From Hermodice carunculata (taxonomy: Eukaryota; Annelida; Polychaeta; Eunicida; Amphinomidae), in the NCBI GenBank assembly GCA_964020975.1, contig OZ026613.1, positions 60,331,668 through 60,395,667 on the forward strand: a stretch of DNA of 64,000 bases, in the 5' to 3' direction. Of this stretch, positions 24,029 through 34,739 are shown piece by piece. The notes below the pieces were generated by a model. The model searched no databases, was not told the DNA's origin, and saw only the letters and a list, made by a program, of their open reading frames with translations. The first letter of the stretch is position 1, and each line of letters begins with the position of its first letter. The position numbers and the translations under genes were made by a program.

Positions 24029-24148
24029 ATCTGTCTAGCATGTGGTTCACTTTTAATTGTCCTTTGCTTGTACACAGGCTTGGGAAAATCGTCAGGATTT
24101 ACTCTTTAGTACATCGGAACTTCCATTTATAGGGCTTTGGACAGTATT

Positions 24149-24526
24149 TCAGGCAGCCCTGGTTACTATTGCATACCTTGGGTATGTACCAGTGATATTG
24201 TTGGTGCTTGCCAGGGGAAAACCATTTGTATATTCAAAAAAAGTTGCATCCTGAAACAAAACAGTTATAAATACACCGAATAGCGTTCCTAAAAATGTCC
24301 ACACATGATGAAGTTGGTGAAAAGATCTACTCTTAAATATTAAAACTACAATATACCCCTGCACATTAAATACACGGTATATTTTCATACCACAACATAC
24401 AGCCTCTATAGATTCCAGATACAAACTGTTTTCAGGAGATCCCTGCAGCAGACCCGACCCAGTTCCAGCCAAAGGTCCAAATATGGCAGTCACAAGACCT
24501 GCACGATTTGCTGTATCCATTAGCAC
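24149..24526 (-). other. unidentified open frame with splice-like signals
   Basis: A 125-residue minus-strand frame has ordinary protein-like composition. Inside it, a pyrimidine-rich stretch ending TTTGTTTCAG (near 24258) is followed by an open segment reading DATFFEYTNGFPLAST and then by CCCAAG and GTATGC, a donor-like site (near 24182). A small exon of an unknown minus-strand gene at about 24183-24257 is therefore possible. I recognise no domain. The 109-bp repeat lies just downstream, so a repeat-derived explanation is also open. Confidence 0.22.
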
Positions 24527-24539
24527 AAAAACAAACGGT

Positions 24540-25320
24540 GATGGGCAAATAAGATACTTTCTTCTATTTTTCTGTGAAAATTATAGGCAGGTAGCTTGCT
24601 TATCATTGTTTGATAGAGTCTCTCCCACGATTGTAATGTACATTTTGGTCATACGCTATGGGCAATAAAGGTGTTCCAACGTGACAAGCAACTTTCTTGA
24701 AAAAGAATTGTTAAATGGGGCAAAGTGGATTACAGGCAGGAGGTTGATTATTATCGGTAAGTAACATGATTTTCTGGTTAAAATTTTGGGTGCCTCACCA
24801 TATATATTGCAGAATAGATATGAGATTGTGTTTCAGCCGTTACTTAACTTCGCTTTGCTTGGCGTTTTTTGCTGCTCAGTCAAAACATGCACACATCACA
24901 CATATTTTGTAGAGGGATGATTAGCCTGGGGCACCAATGTCTTACATATGACCATCAGACATGTTAAAAACAAGCAGCATAATTTACAAGTGGCTATTCA
25001 AATTCTGGACCCCAAGGACTAGCGACCACGTCGTAATGTTATTGATTCATTGCCTTCATCTTAAGCCTGAAAGCAAGTTATGCCCTTTTCACACACCTTG
25101 ATAATGAAGTTTCAACTACATACCACTTACAAGCCATGTTTACAGAGCAGTAAAGAGTTATGATTTAAATTCAGTGCATTACAAGACTCACAGCGTTATG
25201 TTTGGCCATGCAATTATGTTGTTTTATGTGCATTTATCTGGACCTATAAACACATTATAGGGTGACATGAATATATTTCATCCAGCAGGTATTACCTTAA
25301 GTTAATTTTTTATGTATTTA
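24540..25320. other. gene-less stretch
   Basis: No coding signal, repeat or RNA structure that I can support. Confidence 0.5.
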
Positions 25321-25366
25321 ACACACACACACACACACACGTATATACATGTGTGTGTGTGTGTGC
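25321..25366. repeat. (AC)n-(GT)n palindromic microsatellite
   Basis: Ten AC units, a 10-base centre GTATATACAT, then GT units. The two arms are complementary, so single strands could fold into a hairpin. Confidence 0.95.
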
Positions 25367-25529
25367 GTTTGTCGTATTGATGTGTGTCTTATGCTTGAGT
25401 GGTTCTCAGATGATTTCTATCAAAAAGGGGTACCTAGCAATTTCTGCTTTCAATGCTGCGTTTGTTATCTGTTAAAATGTGGCATATGAATCCTCAATTA
25501 TACGAGTATCCTTTCGAACATTTGTTTAT

Positions 25530-26290
25530 CAAAGAATATCTAAGGGTTATTTAATTCGAGCTCTTCTAGCAGAAACAATCCCCATGCTTCACTGGCATAT
25601 GACACTATGGGCATAATAAGAGAGTTAGATAGGTTCATGGACTGACCCACACTGTTATCTTTGGGTCCTGTCGCCTGACGTAATTTGAAAATAGGCTTGC
25701 TGATCCGATCTGAACTTGTTTGATTGCTGTTATGCATGTTAATGATCCGCAAAGTTTAATTTCAAAATAACAATAATTTGGATTCCTTCAATAATTTTCT
25801 TTTGGAAGTAAAATGGAGGGAACCTAATTTCGCGCCCACCTTTGTTGAGTACAACAAAATATGTCTTTGAAAAATTTAAAGCCAGATTCCAGAACTCATA
25901 ATATTCATAAAGTTTATCGAATGAACACGGTAATTCTGATGCGGATTCTGACTTAAGAATTACGTCATCATCATATAATAAGCAATAAATGTTTGTATCA
26001 TGTAGAGCTACTTTAGATGGATCGGGAGTTTCTTCAAAAGTGCGTGGCAGATATGCAAGAATTCACTTGATCAAAATAGGACTTTATATGCATCCCTCCT
26101 GAAAACTAATGTTTGAAGTAAATGTCTGAATACAATTGTCGTCCGTTTGTATATAACAACCGATATCTAGATACATGTAAGTTAAAATATTGAAAAGTCT
26201 GCTTTATTGATTAAAAGTTTATATTGTAGTGCTTTTCTCCATACGCAGTCAAAGGCACACTTAAAAACATACAAAACCGATATACAAGTA
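25530..26290 (-). mobile_element. LINE fragment, reverse transcriptase part, minus strand
   Basis: On the minus strand the sequence reads, in broken frames, LFNILTYMYLDIGCYI, QEGCI (where the family has QGC.LSP), then HDTNIYCLLYDDDVILKSES at about 25960 (motif C, with YDDD in place of the usual YADD), then FWNLALNFSKTYFVVLNKGG and finally NSLIMPIVSYASEAWGL at 25600. These are the palm and thumb of a non-LTR reverse transcriptase. Both ends are missing and there are several frame changes, so this is a decayed internal piece. Confidence 0.65.
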
Positions 26291-26541
26291 GTTTACCAAC
26301 ATTATTGAGGGTTTCAAAGTAAGTATATGCTGTTCCCGTGTTCTTGAAACAAACTGGTCTACTACACATTATGTTATTGGTGTCGAAAAATTGTGTAAAT
26401 GGCAAATGAGAATAGATCAAAATCTATATTGATTTATGTTCACTTCCACTTACACTTTTTTCTTGGGTTGTGATAATTCTACACACTAACTTTGTGCTTA
26501 GCATTATAAATACAAAACCATTTCTGTCAAACGGTTTGTTG

Positions 26542-26542
<1 letters not shown>
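26290..26542. other. gene-less stretch
   Basis: Short AT-rich stretch between the LINE fragment and a (CA)n tract; nothing recognised. Confidence 0.5.

Positions 26543-26606
<64 letters not shown>
26543..26606. repeat. (CA)n microsatellite
   Basis: About 30 CA units; histidine/threonine and cysteine/valine readings over it are artefacts. Confidence 0.97.
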
Positions 26607-26607
<1 letters not shown>

Positions 26608-27388
26608 CACACACATTTATATTTGTGTCATTTCGTCCAGAACTACTTCCTGGTGTTCATTACCCTGTTCGGTAGTCTGACCTTTCTATACTCCATAGGC
26701 TTACCTGTCACTGTCTAGCCTGTATACACATGGAAGTACTGTTGTCACGTTATTCGGTAGAACTTTGACATAGACTGTACTGGTCCAAATTGTAAAGGGT
26801 CTTCAATTACTCAAAACATGTTATGGAGCCTGTACCCGTCCATGTCTGTCTGCATAGCGGCTCCTTGTCTAAGCTAAATATTCAGCAACGACAACCCACA
26901 TAATAATGAATAAACATGGACGTGGCGAATGACGAATTTGTTAAACAAGGACGTTTTGCTTGTAAATGCAAAGCTTCAATATGAGTAAAGAATACCTATC
27001 AAACCAAACATAATTACTAAATACCATAATACAAGTTCAGGTAAGAATAATTTATAACCCTGAACTAGTATGGAGCATTTCTAACTGTACAGGACATATT
27101 AGGCCAACCACGTGCCAGTGAATAACTGAAGTAAAATAAACTGGGGCTATATATTCAGTCCTAATGGAGACAAAATAAACAGTTCCAGCCAGACACCCGT
27201 ATAAACCTGGAGGAATTCCTAACAAGAGCTGTAATAATGGACATCGTGTATCAGATATGTAAAACGAACTTAATGATGACACCCTCTCGTCACAATGAAA
27301 GTCTCCAAAAATTAAAAGAAACGAAAAACAAAAATAACAAAAACCACCCCCCCCCCAAAAAAAATGGTTTTAGTTGTCAACTCTTAGT
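26607..27388. other. gene-less stretch
   Basis: No family recognised. A 76-residue minus-strand reading at 27052-27282 is rich in hydrophobic residues but lacks splice or domain support. Confidence 0.45.
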
Positions 27389-27597
27389 TTATGTTTCAAA
27401 AAATTAATCAAATTTGTAATAATTGAGTAATTCCTGCCAATTTCTGGCGAACTGCCTGGGACATCCTATGACTGACTCCCGGTCCTGGAGCTTATGTTTC
27501 AAAAGAATGAATCAAGTTTGTGACAATTAAGTAAACACTCCCAATTTCTGGACAAGTTCTCAGGACAGCCTACAAGTATGACTGACTCCCGGCCCTG
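27389..27597. repeat. tandem duplication, two units of about 103-106 bp
   Basis: Unit one (27389-27491) and unit two (27492-27597) both begin TTATGTTTCAAAA, share CCAATTTCTGG and end near ATGACTGACTCCCGG. They differ by scattered substitutions and a short insertion, so the duplication is moderately old. Confidence 0.75.
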
Positions 27598-27949
27598 CTG
27601 TGGGACCGCCAAATTGAGTTATTTTCAACATTGAAAAAAAATGTGCATCTACACATTAGCCTTAAATATCAGGAAGGTGAATATTCGCACATAATGATGG
27701 CAAAAGGTAAAATTAAGTAGCAAAACAGGCAAGTCAGAAAACTAAAAAAAAAAAAAAAATATGAAACCAATTTTTTAAAAAACAAACTCTGGATATTTAC
27801 AGCAACATGTATAGAAGTATTTGATCAAAAATACTTGCTTGAATCCTCTGGACTAAAGTATGTTATGAATAAATTTGGTTCTGGATGCAAAGGTCTGAAA
27901 TCTAGAACAAATATGACCAAATATCAAAGGTTGTGACTAAAATATGTTG

Positions 27950-28245
27950 TATTCAATAACGTCTGAAATATTTTTTATCAGGGAAAGGATAATTGACTGC
28001 TTCAAAGTTAAACTCGTCAATTTGTGATCGACTTTAATGCTAAACCTGTCATTTGAGACCTGTATATCCAAGTCGAGGAACACATCTCTAAAGTCATCTG
28101 AATTGTAATCTCCCAGGGGGATATCTTTGAGTAAATTTCTTCAGCAATTTCATTAACATTTTGCACACCCACACAACCAATGTCATCACCATACCTTGCA
28201 TTGTTTGATAATTTTGTAGCCAAATGAAAATGTTTTTTCATTAAT
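27950..28245 (-). mobile_element. reverse transcriptase scrap, minus strand
   Basis: Minus-strand text reads ARYGDDIGCVGVQNVNEIAE near 28200, a palm motif C with GDD, followed after a frame change by VFLDLDIQVSNDRFSIKVDH near 28060. The spacing between an R(Y)xDD motif and FLDL.I resembles reverse transcriptases of the kind found in Penelope-like and related elements, but the piece is too short to classify. One frame change is visible between the two blocks. The rest of the element is absent. Confidence 0.5.
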
Positions 28246-28488
28246 TTATCCGTATATTTAAATTCAAGCTAGGCTAAGTATAAATTACTATATATTGTTA
28301 TGAAAATGTGTAGGCTGTTTGTTTTCATTTCGAGAGGTCACTGTATTCATTCAGTGTGTGCTGGGTCATTGAGTTCGATGAATACTTTGCAGGGTCACTG
28401 CAGAGTGACTGAGTCGACCTGTTTTGTGAGTGACTCACATGTAACTGGCAAACATGTGGAATAAGCTAGAATGGTGACCTACATTCAA
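28246..28488. other. short unannotated stretch before the SINE
   Basis: Nothing recognised. The sequence on both sides of the SINE could belong to one older repeat. Confidence 0.4.
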
Positions 28489-28844
28489 GAGAGCCGCCGT
28501 GGCCAAGTGGTTACGGTCCTCCCTTTGTGTGCAAGGGGTACGGGGTTCAACTCCCGGCCGATCCAAAGGGATTCTTCCCTTGCTCTTCACATGCAGTGAC
28601 CACTTAACTGTTCAAAGGCTTAGTGGGACATGTTTGGGCTACCTGTGCCTGATTATGCGGTGATGACGGAGGCTGCAAGTCCCCTGACTCAGTAGTGGCC
28701 GCTATAAGAAATGCACACACGACAGGTCCCTGCACACACGTGTGAATGGCTGATTGAGTGGCGCGTGCAAGAGGGCCCTGGGGAAGACAAGCGTCAGCTT
28801 ACCAGGTTTAACCCTCTTTAAATAAGGTTTACTTACTTACTTAC
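28489..28844 (+). mobile_element. tRNA-derived SINE
   Basis: The head looks like a tRNA. A box TGGCCAAGTGG lies at 28500-28510 and B box GGTTCAACTCC at 28544-28554, 33 bases apart, which fits an internal RNA polymerase III promoter. The upstream GCCGCCG plus the A box resembles a serine-type tRNA. About 250 bases of unrelated body follow, and the element ends in a short (TTAC)n tail at 28829-28844. SINEs are copied by a LINE partner recognising the tail. None of the LINE ends in this window shares it, so the partner is unknown. I found no clear target-site duplication. Confidence 0.85.
28500..28554 (+). promoter_or_regulatory. RNA polymerase III internal promoter (A and B boxes) of the SINE
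   Basis: A box TGGCCAAGTGG matches TRGYNNARNGG, and B box GGTTCAACTCC matches GGTTCRANYCC. Both are intact, so this copy could be transcribed if chromatin allows. Confidence 0.8.
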
Positions 28845-29028
28845 ATATGATGTGATCCAGACAGGTCTCAATGTACTGGGATGTGTGACTAATTGGAAAA
28901 CTCTGGAACAAATTAGAGATTTTTTGTGGATAAATATAAAGCAGATATTTTGAGAGAATAGAGAGAATTCTGAAGGATCTGACAGAAGCTCTGTGTTGTC
29001 ATCAAGCCATTGGGACTGCTAGCTATTG
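28845..29028. other. unannotated stretch
   Basis: Nothing recognised between the SINE tail and a short tandem duplication. Confidence 0.4.
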
Positions 29029-29155
29029 TTTACATTGTACCTGTTGAGTGTGGACAGTGTCTTGAGTAGACTTGTAAATTTGGTGCTACCCATTTACACT
29101 TTGTACCTGTGGAGTGTGGACATTGTCTTTGAGTCGACTGGTATATTGTGCCGCA
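29029..29155. repeat. tandem duplication, two units of about 64 bp
   Basis: Units begin at 29029 and 29093, sharing GTACCTGT(T/G)GAGTGTGGACA and GTCTT...GAGT followed by GACT. The context looks like a regulatory region of some repeat, but no LTR ends could be paired. Confidence 0.7.
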
Positions 29156-29478
29156 CTTAACCAACCCTTACTTCTGTCGGATTGAATCAGCACCACACCT
29201 TTCAGTACCACATTGGACCCAAAGCGTACCTCTGTGGGATTTGTACCAGATCATTTGGCACCTATCGTAGGACTTGGAATTGTGGAACCGTATCTGTAGA
29301 TAATCTAACCAAGGATTAGGATTTACATAAGACCGTTGTTTGACTGTTGACAAAACCAGGGGAGATAAGTTTACCTACTTTTTACTGATTTTGATTGTAA
29401 ATATATTGTTACTGTTAAAGTTATATCATTGTTGTCATTATTTGTCGAGTTCTGCTGATATTCAAAGGGTAGGCATCG

Positions 29479-29481
<3 letters not shown>

Positions 29482-29513
<32 letters not shown>

Positions 29514-29563
29514 CATACATACATACACACACATATACATGTATATATATAGACATAAATATA

Positions 29564-29621
<58 letters not shown>

Positions 29622-29655
29622 TATATACATATATATATATGTACATATGTATGTT
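29482..29655. repeat. (TA)n with (CATA)n microsatellite
   Basis: Alternating TA runs with short CATA and ACAC interludes. Tyrosine/isoleucine-rich readings here are artefacts. Confidence 0.95.
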
Positions 29656-30424
29656 TATATAAATGTCTCAAAGACCTGTGGTACATAGCTTCGAATTTTT
29701 AGCAAGACAGTGGGGTCACATAAATATTGGGGAAACAGTATGGGCTTCTTCATTTTTCATTTTTTTGCAAGCAGAATGACAGGTGCAGTGCTGTCCATGA
29801 TTTTATTTAACTGTTAACGACCTTGTCATGTCGGTTCGATAATGCTAGCAAATAGGGGCCGGCCGTGATCAACGAAGGTGCTCAGATATCTGTAATCTCC
29901 AAAATGCGGATGTTTTCATCATTTAATCGGCGAACTTAAAAGAGGCGGGCTTATAAAAGATGAACGTGATAATTTTCATTTAAATGTTGCTTTATAAAAT
30001 ATACTAGACGCAGACTGACACGGGAAACTCAAAGTCTGATTTACACGGCTCTAACGGTTTCCAAGCGTTTGCGGTCTTCGTTGCATAATTAAGATTGATG
30101 GCACTATTGACATGGCATTCAATTGTAATGCAAATAGTCCATAAACTCAAGCGGTCAAAACTGTAATGTGCAGTGTTTGCACAAAAACAAACACGATGCT
30201 GTACTGCATGCTCATAAAGTAAATGTTTGATTACAAATTGATGAGTCGCAACATTACCTGAAAACATAAAAAAACTACATAAAACCTGACGCTTTAGGTA
30301 GATGCTCATGCACATGAACATGTACATGCATCATTTATGGTTGACCCAGTATGATATGTAGACTTCATCCGATAATATGCAGTTGATGCAAATTACAGGG
30401 TCTAAACAGCTAAAGTAGAGCAAT
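29656..30424. other. gene-less stretch
   Basis: No supported coding, repeat or RNA feature. Confidence 0.45.
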
Positions 30425-30661
30425 ATGATACAATATTTATGTTATTATTTCACTGACACTGACGGCGTTGAACGTGAAACCTCACCGTCTGGAATGCTCT
30501 ATGTTGCCCTACAGCCACAAGGTGTGAATTACTATTCTCAGCAAAATGGCCAAAGAATATCCCAGCCGTTCTTGGCGGAAGCTCTTGCGCCAATTTTCAC
30601 AGGAGACCACCTTGCATGGAATGCGTTTTATAATGGCAGACGACGGAATACGCCTCAGAAG
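30425..30661 (+). CDS. unidentified possible exon ending at a good donor site
   Basis: A frame opens at ATG 30425 and runs 79 codons to CAGAAG, where GTGAGA gives a strong splice donor. The frame closes only a few codons past the donor. The peptide (GMLYVALQPQGVNYYSQQNG followed by QRISQPFLAEALAPIF) has natural composition. It faintly recalls the small subunit of caspase-fold peptidases, but I would not name it on that. It lies 490 bases upstream of the DEG/ENaC exon on the same strand. However, its donor is phase 0 and that exon needs phase 2, so the two are not neighbouring exons unless a further exon lies between. Confidence 0.3.
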
Positions 30662-31152
30662 GTGAGAACTGTTTGAAAAGCACGATAAAAATATCCCGGC
30701 TTGTTACTTGTAGTTTGTTTTTGCAGCGTTTTTGTCGGATTGCATGGGTAAGCAGGGTCAGCTGCCCAAGGGAAAGTAACATGAAATTATTGTGACTGCC
30801 TAACACATGATATTTTGCTTTCTATTTTTGTTTCAAATTTCTAATTGATAAATAGAAAAAATATTTAAGAAGGTTATGTAATAGATTAAAATAAAATCAT
30901 CGAAAAAAACAGGAAATTGAATAAAGAAAAATTATTTAGATCAGACAAAAGTGTGACAAGTGATCTGTTTCGCTGCAGATGTAGACTAAGTCAAAGAATC
31001 CATCCGTTCAAAGGCAAGTCATTTGTGGACAACGTTTTAGCATTCAAGGTAAAAGTTTGCTGCCGCATGAGAGCGAACACCACTTACTGACAAGTCAATT
31101 AAGTTTAAAATTTCCCTTCATATGGCCTCCGGCTACTTTTCATCATTGGCAG

Positions 31153-31320
31153 ATTAATCTGGATATTTCTGGTGCTGGCGAGCGTGTTGACTTTCACCGT
31201 TTACAGTTTAATGCGCACCCTGCAGTACTTCAAGTATGAGACCGCCACCAGTGTGGAGTTGGTAAACGAAAAGTCACTTCCCTTTCCGGCTGTAACTATA
31301 TGCAACAACAACCTTTTTAG
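31153..31320 (+). CDS. DEG/ENaC-family sodium channel, exon with first membrane helix
   Basis: This exon encodes part of a trimeric, amiloride-type sodium channel of the degenerin/ENaC/ASIC family, located in the cell membrane. It reads (R)LIWIFLVLASVLTFTVYSL, the first transmembrane helix beginning at the family's conserved arginine/tryptophan. Then come YFKYETATSVELV and SLPFPAVTICNNNLFR, the FPAVTICN signature that follows the helix in nearly every member. The exon starts after TCATCATTGGCAG (a stop lies in frame at 31106, so it cannot extend far upstream). It ends at AG|GTGAGAA in phase 2. The cytoplasmic N-terminus with its His-Gly motif is not visible and must be on an upstream exon. 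Family assignment is secure; the subfamily (ASIC, degenerin, peptide-gated) is not. Confidence 0.87.
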
Positions 31321-32826
<1,506 letters not shown>

Positions 32827-33309
32827 TTGTTACTGATGTAGAGAATGATCACTGTTGAAGTGTTGCAGGTATTTAAAGAGCCATTGAAAGACATGCGTCA
32901 GGACTTTTTCAGATTTTTTGACATAGTGTGCCCCGATTTGATAGTATGGGCATAATTATATATCATAGAGTCGAATAATATCAGAAGGCCGTTTGTTGGT
33001 TGGGTGAACATCGCCTAAAAACTGAGGACTTCTATACTTTTAAATCAGTGTTGGCAAATATGAATTAACTATAAAAGCTTGATAAGCATGCTCACGTTTT
33101 TAATAGCCCGCTCCATGGATCAACCCGACCATGGAGGATGCAGGTAATTTTAAGAAAGTTACACAGTTATGTGTGTGAACATCTATCTCACTTACTGTCC
33201 CTTGCTCCAGACTGGGTACCACTCATGAAAAGACTATTCTGGATAGCAATGGGACAGCAAGCAGAAATGTGACATGCGCCACAACACCAAGGCTCTTGGT
33301 AATGCAACA
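32827..33309. other. intronic stretch without features
   Basis: Nothing recognised. Confidence 0.5.
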
Positions 33310-33418
33310 AATTAGACAGTGTCATTACCATATCCAACCCGTAGTCCTAATGAAACAAATCCAAGTTAATTCCGACCAAAGGCAATGTTCCTTGGTATGT
33401 ATAACTGAAACACATAAA
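33310..33418 (+). repeat. 109-bp dispersed repeat, plus copy
   Basis: Ungapped partner of the minus-strand copy at 23920-24028, with about eight mismatches. It includes the shared block CGACCAAAGGCAATGTTCC. Outside the 109 bases similarity stops abruptly at both ends. Confidence 0.8.
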
Positions 33419-34330
33419 TGTATAGTTCGTATTTACTCAAAAGAGACAAAAACGTATGTGCAAAGGTCCATAGGGTCGAAAAAGCCATGTTTAGTTTTAA
33501 CCTGACAGAATGCAAAAAGCTTTTTAAAATTATAGGCCTATTTTAGTAAATTGGCTCGAACAGGTGCATCATTCATACGCATATAGGACCATATAATTTT
33601 TGAAAAGGGATCAAAATTTGCAGCATATCAGAGAATTTGTATGAGAAGGGTCCCAATTTGTTGAAAATGTCAATAAAATTCAGTATTTAAAAAGGTACTA
33701 CTGGCAACCACTATCTCAACAATGATCATCATCCATATAAGTCCACAAAATGACACGAACACCATCAATCCATCAGAAAGCCCCCTAGGTTTAAAATGAT
33801 CATCAAGAAGAATCCAAACAACATGATAATATAATTTGATGTGTTTTAGGCATGTAGTTAAAGACATGATATTGTTTTAAAGGAGATAAACTAAGAGTAT
33901 TTCAAAAAGAAAAATGTTTGAATGTGCAAATATAGTAAGTACATTGGATCAAATGTTAAACATCAGCCAGAAGCAAGTGACAATAGGCCTCAAACCATAA
34001 AAATGTAGTCAAAAATTGCATTACAATTGCCAAAATTTGTAAGGATAGCAGTCACATTTCACGTATGGTTTCCAGAAGTTTTTTTGAAAGGAAATTTAAA
34101 TGTTCAAGAAAGCATAGAATCCCATAAGTCATCTAATGAGTCATTTATTAAGGTAATAATTTAGAATTAAAAGAATGTAGTATGCTATAGTAAGTCATCT
34201 GCAAGTCAGCCAAGCATAATGTACATCTAACTCATGGCTCTATAAAGTTCAAAAGGTCCAAATGTAGAACAGTCCTAATTATTGTAAAATTCTACTACCT
34301 TTATCAGAGAAAGAATTCGGTTTTATGAAA

Positions 34331-34332
<2 letters not shown>
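33419..34332. other. intronic stretch without features
   Basis: AT-rich, no supported feature. Confidence 0.5.
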
Positions 34333-34419
<87 letters not shown>

Positions 34420-34509
34420 ATGTTTCCTGTAACAGTTTTAACTTTTTTTCATTTATAATCAGACGTAGTTCAACTTGTCAGTCAGCTGATTTAGATGCTA
34501 ATTATTTAT

Positions 34510-34587
<78 letters not shown>

Positions 34588-34677
34588 ATGTTTCCTGTAA
34601 CAGTTTTAACTTTTTTTCATTTATAATCAGACGTAGTTCAACTTGTCAGTCAGCTGATTTAGATGCTAATTATTTAT

Positions 34678-34737
<60 letters not shown>
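34333..34737. repeat. composite (GA)n array with identical 97-bp spacers
   Basis: Three (GA)n blocks (about 34333-34417, 34514-34585, 34680-34737) are separated by two spacers of about 97 bases (from 34418 and from 34586). The spacers look identical base for base. The unit (GA block plus spacer) has therefore been duplicated recently, or the assembly has duplicated it. The last GA block abuts the 3' tail of LINE A. Confidence 0.92.

Positions 34738-34739
<2 letters not shown>

Noticed and set aside
28491-28560. A tRNA gene
   Set aside because: The A and B boxes belong to the SINE head. The sequence after the B box does not close an acceptor stem and a 250-base body follows.
28297-29360. A solo LTR around the SINE
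   Set aside because: A TGTTATG start was considered, but no matching end, target duplication or second copy could be paired.
29371-29686. Long tyrosine/isoleucine-rich frames
   Set aside because: Translations of the (TA)n/(CATA)n microsatellite.
30727-30747. A 21-base micro-exon between TTTTTGCAG and GTAAGC
   Set aside because: Splice signals look good, but its length does not change phase and so does not connect the 30661 donor to the DEG/ENaC exon; no other support.
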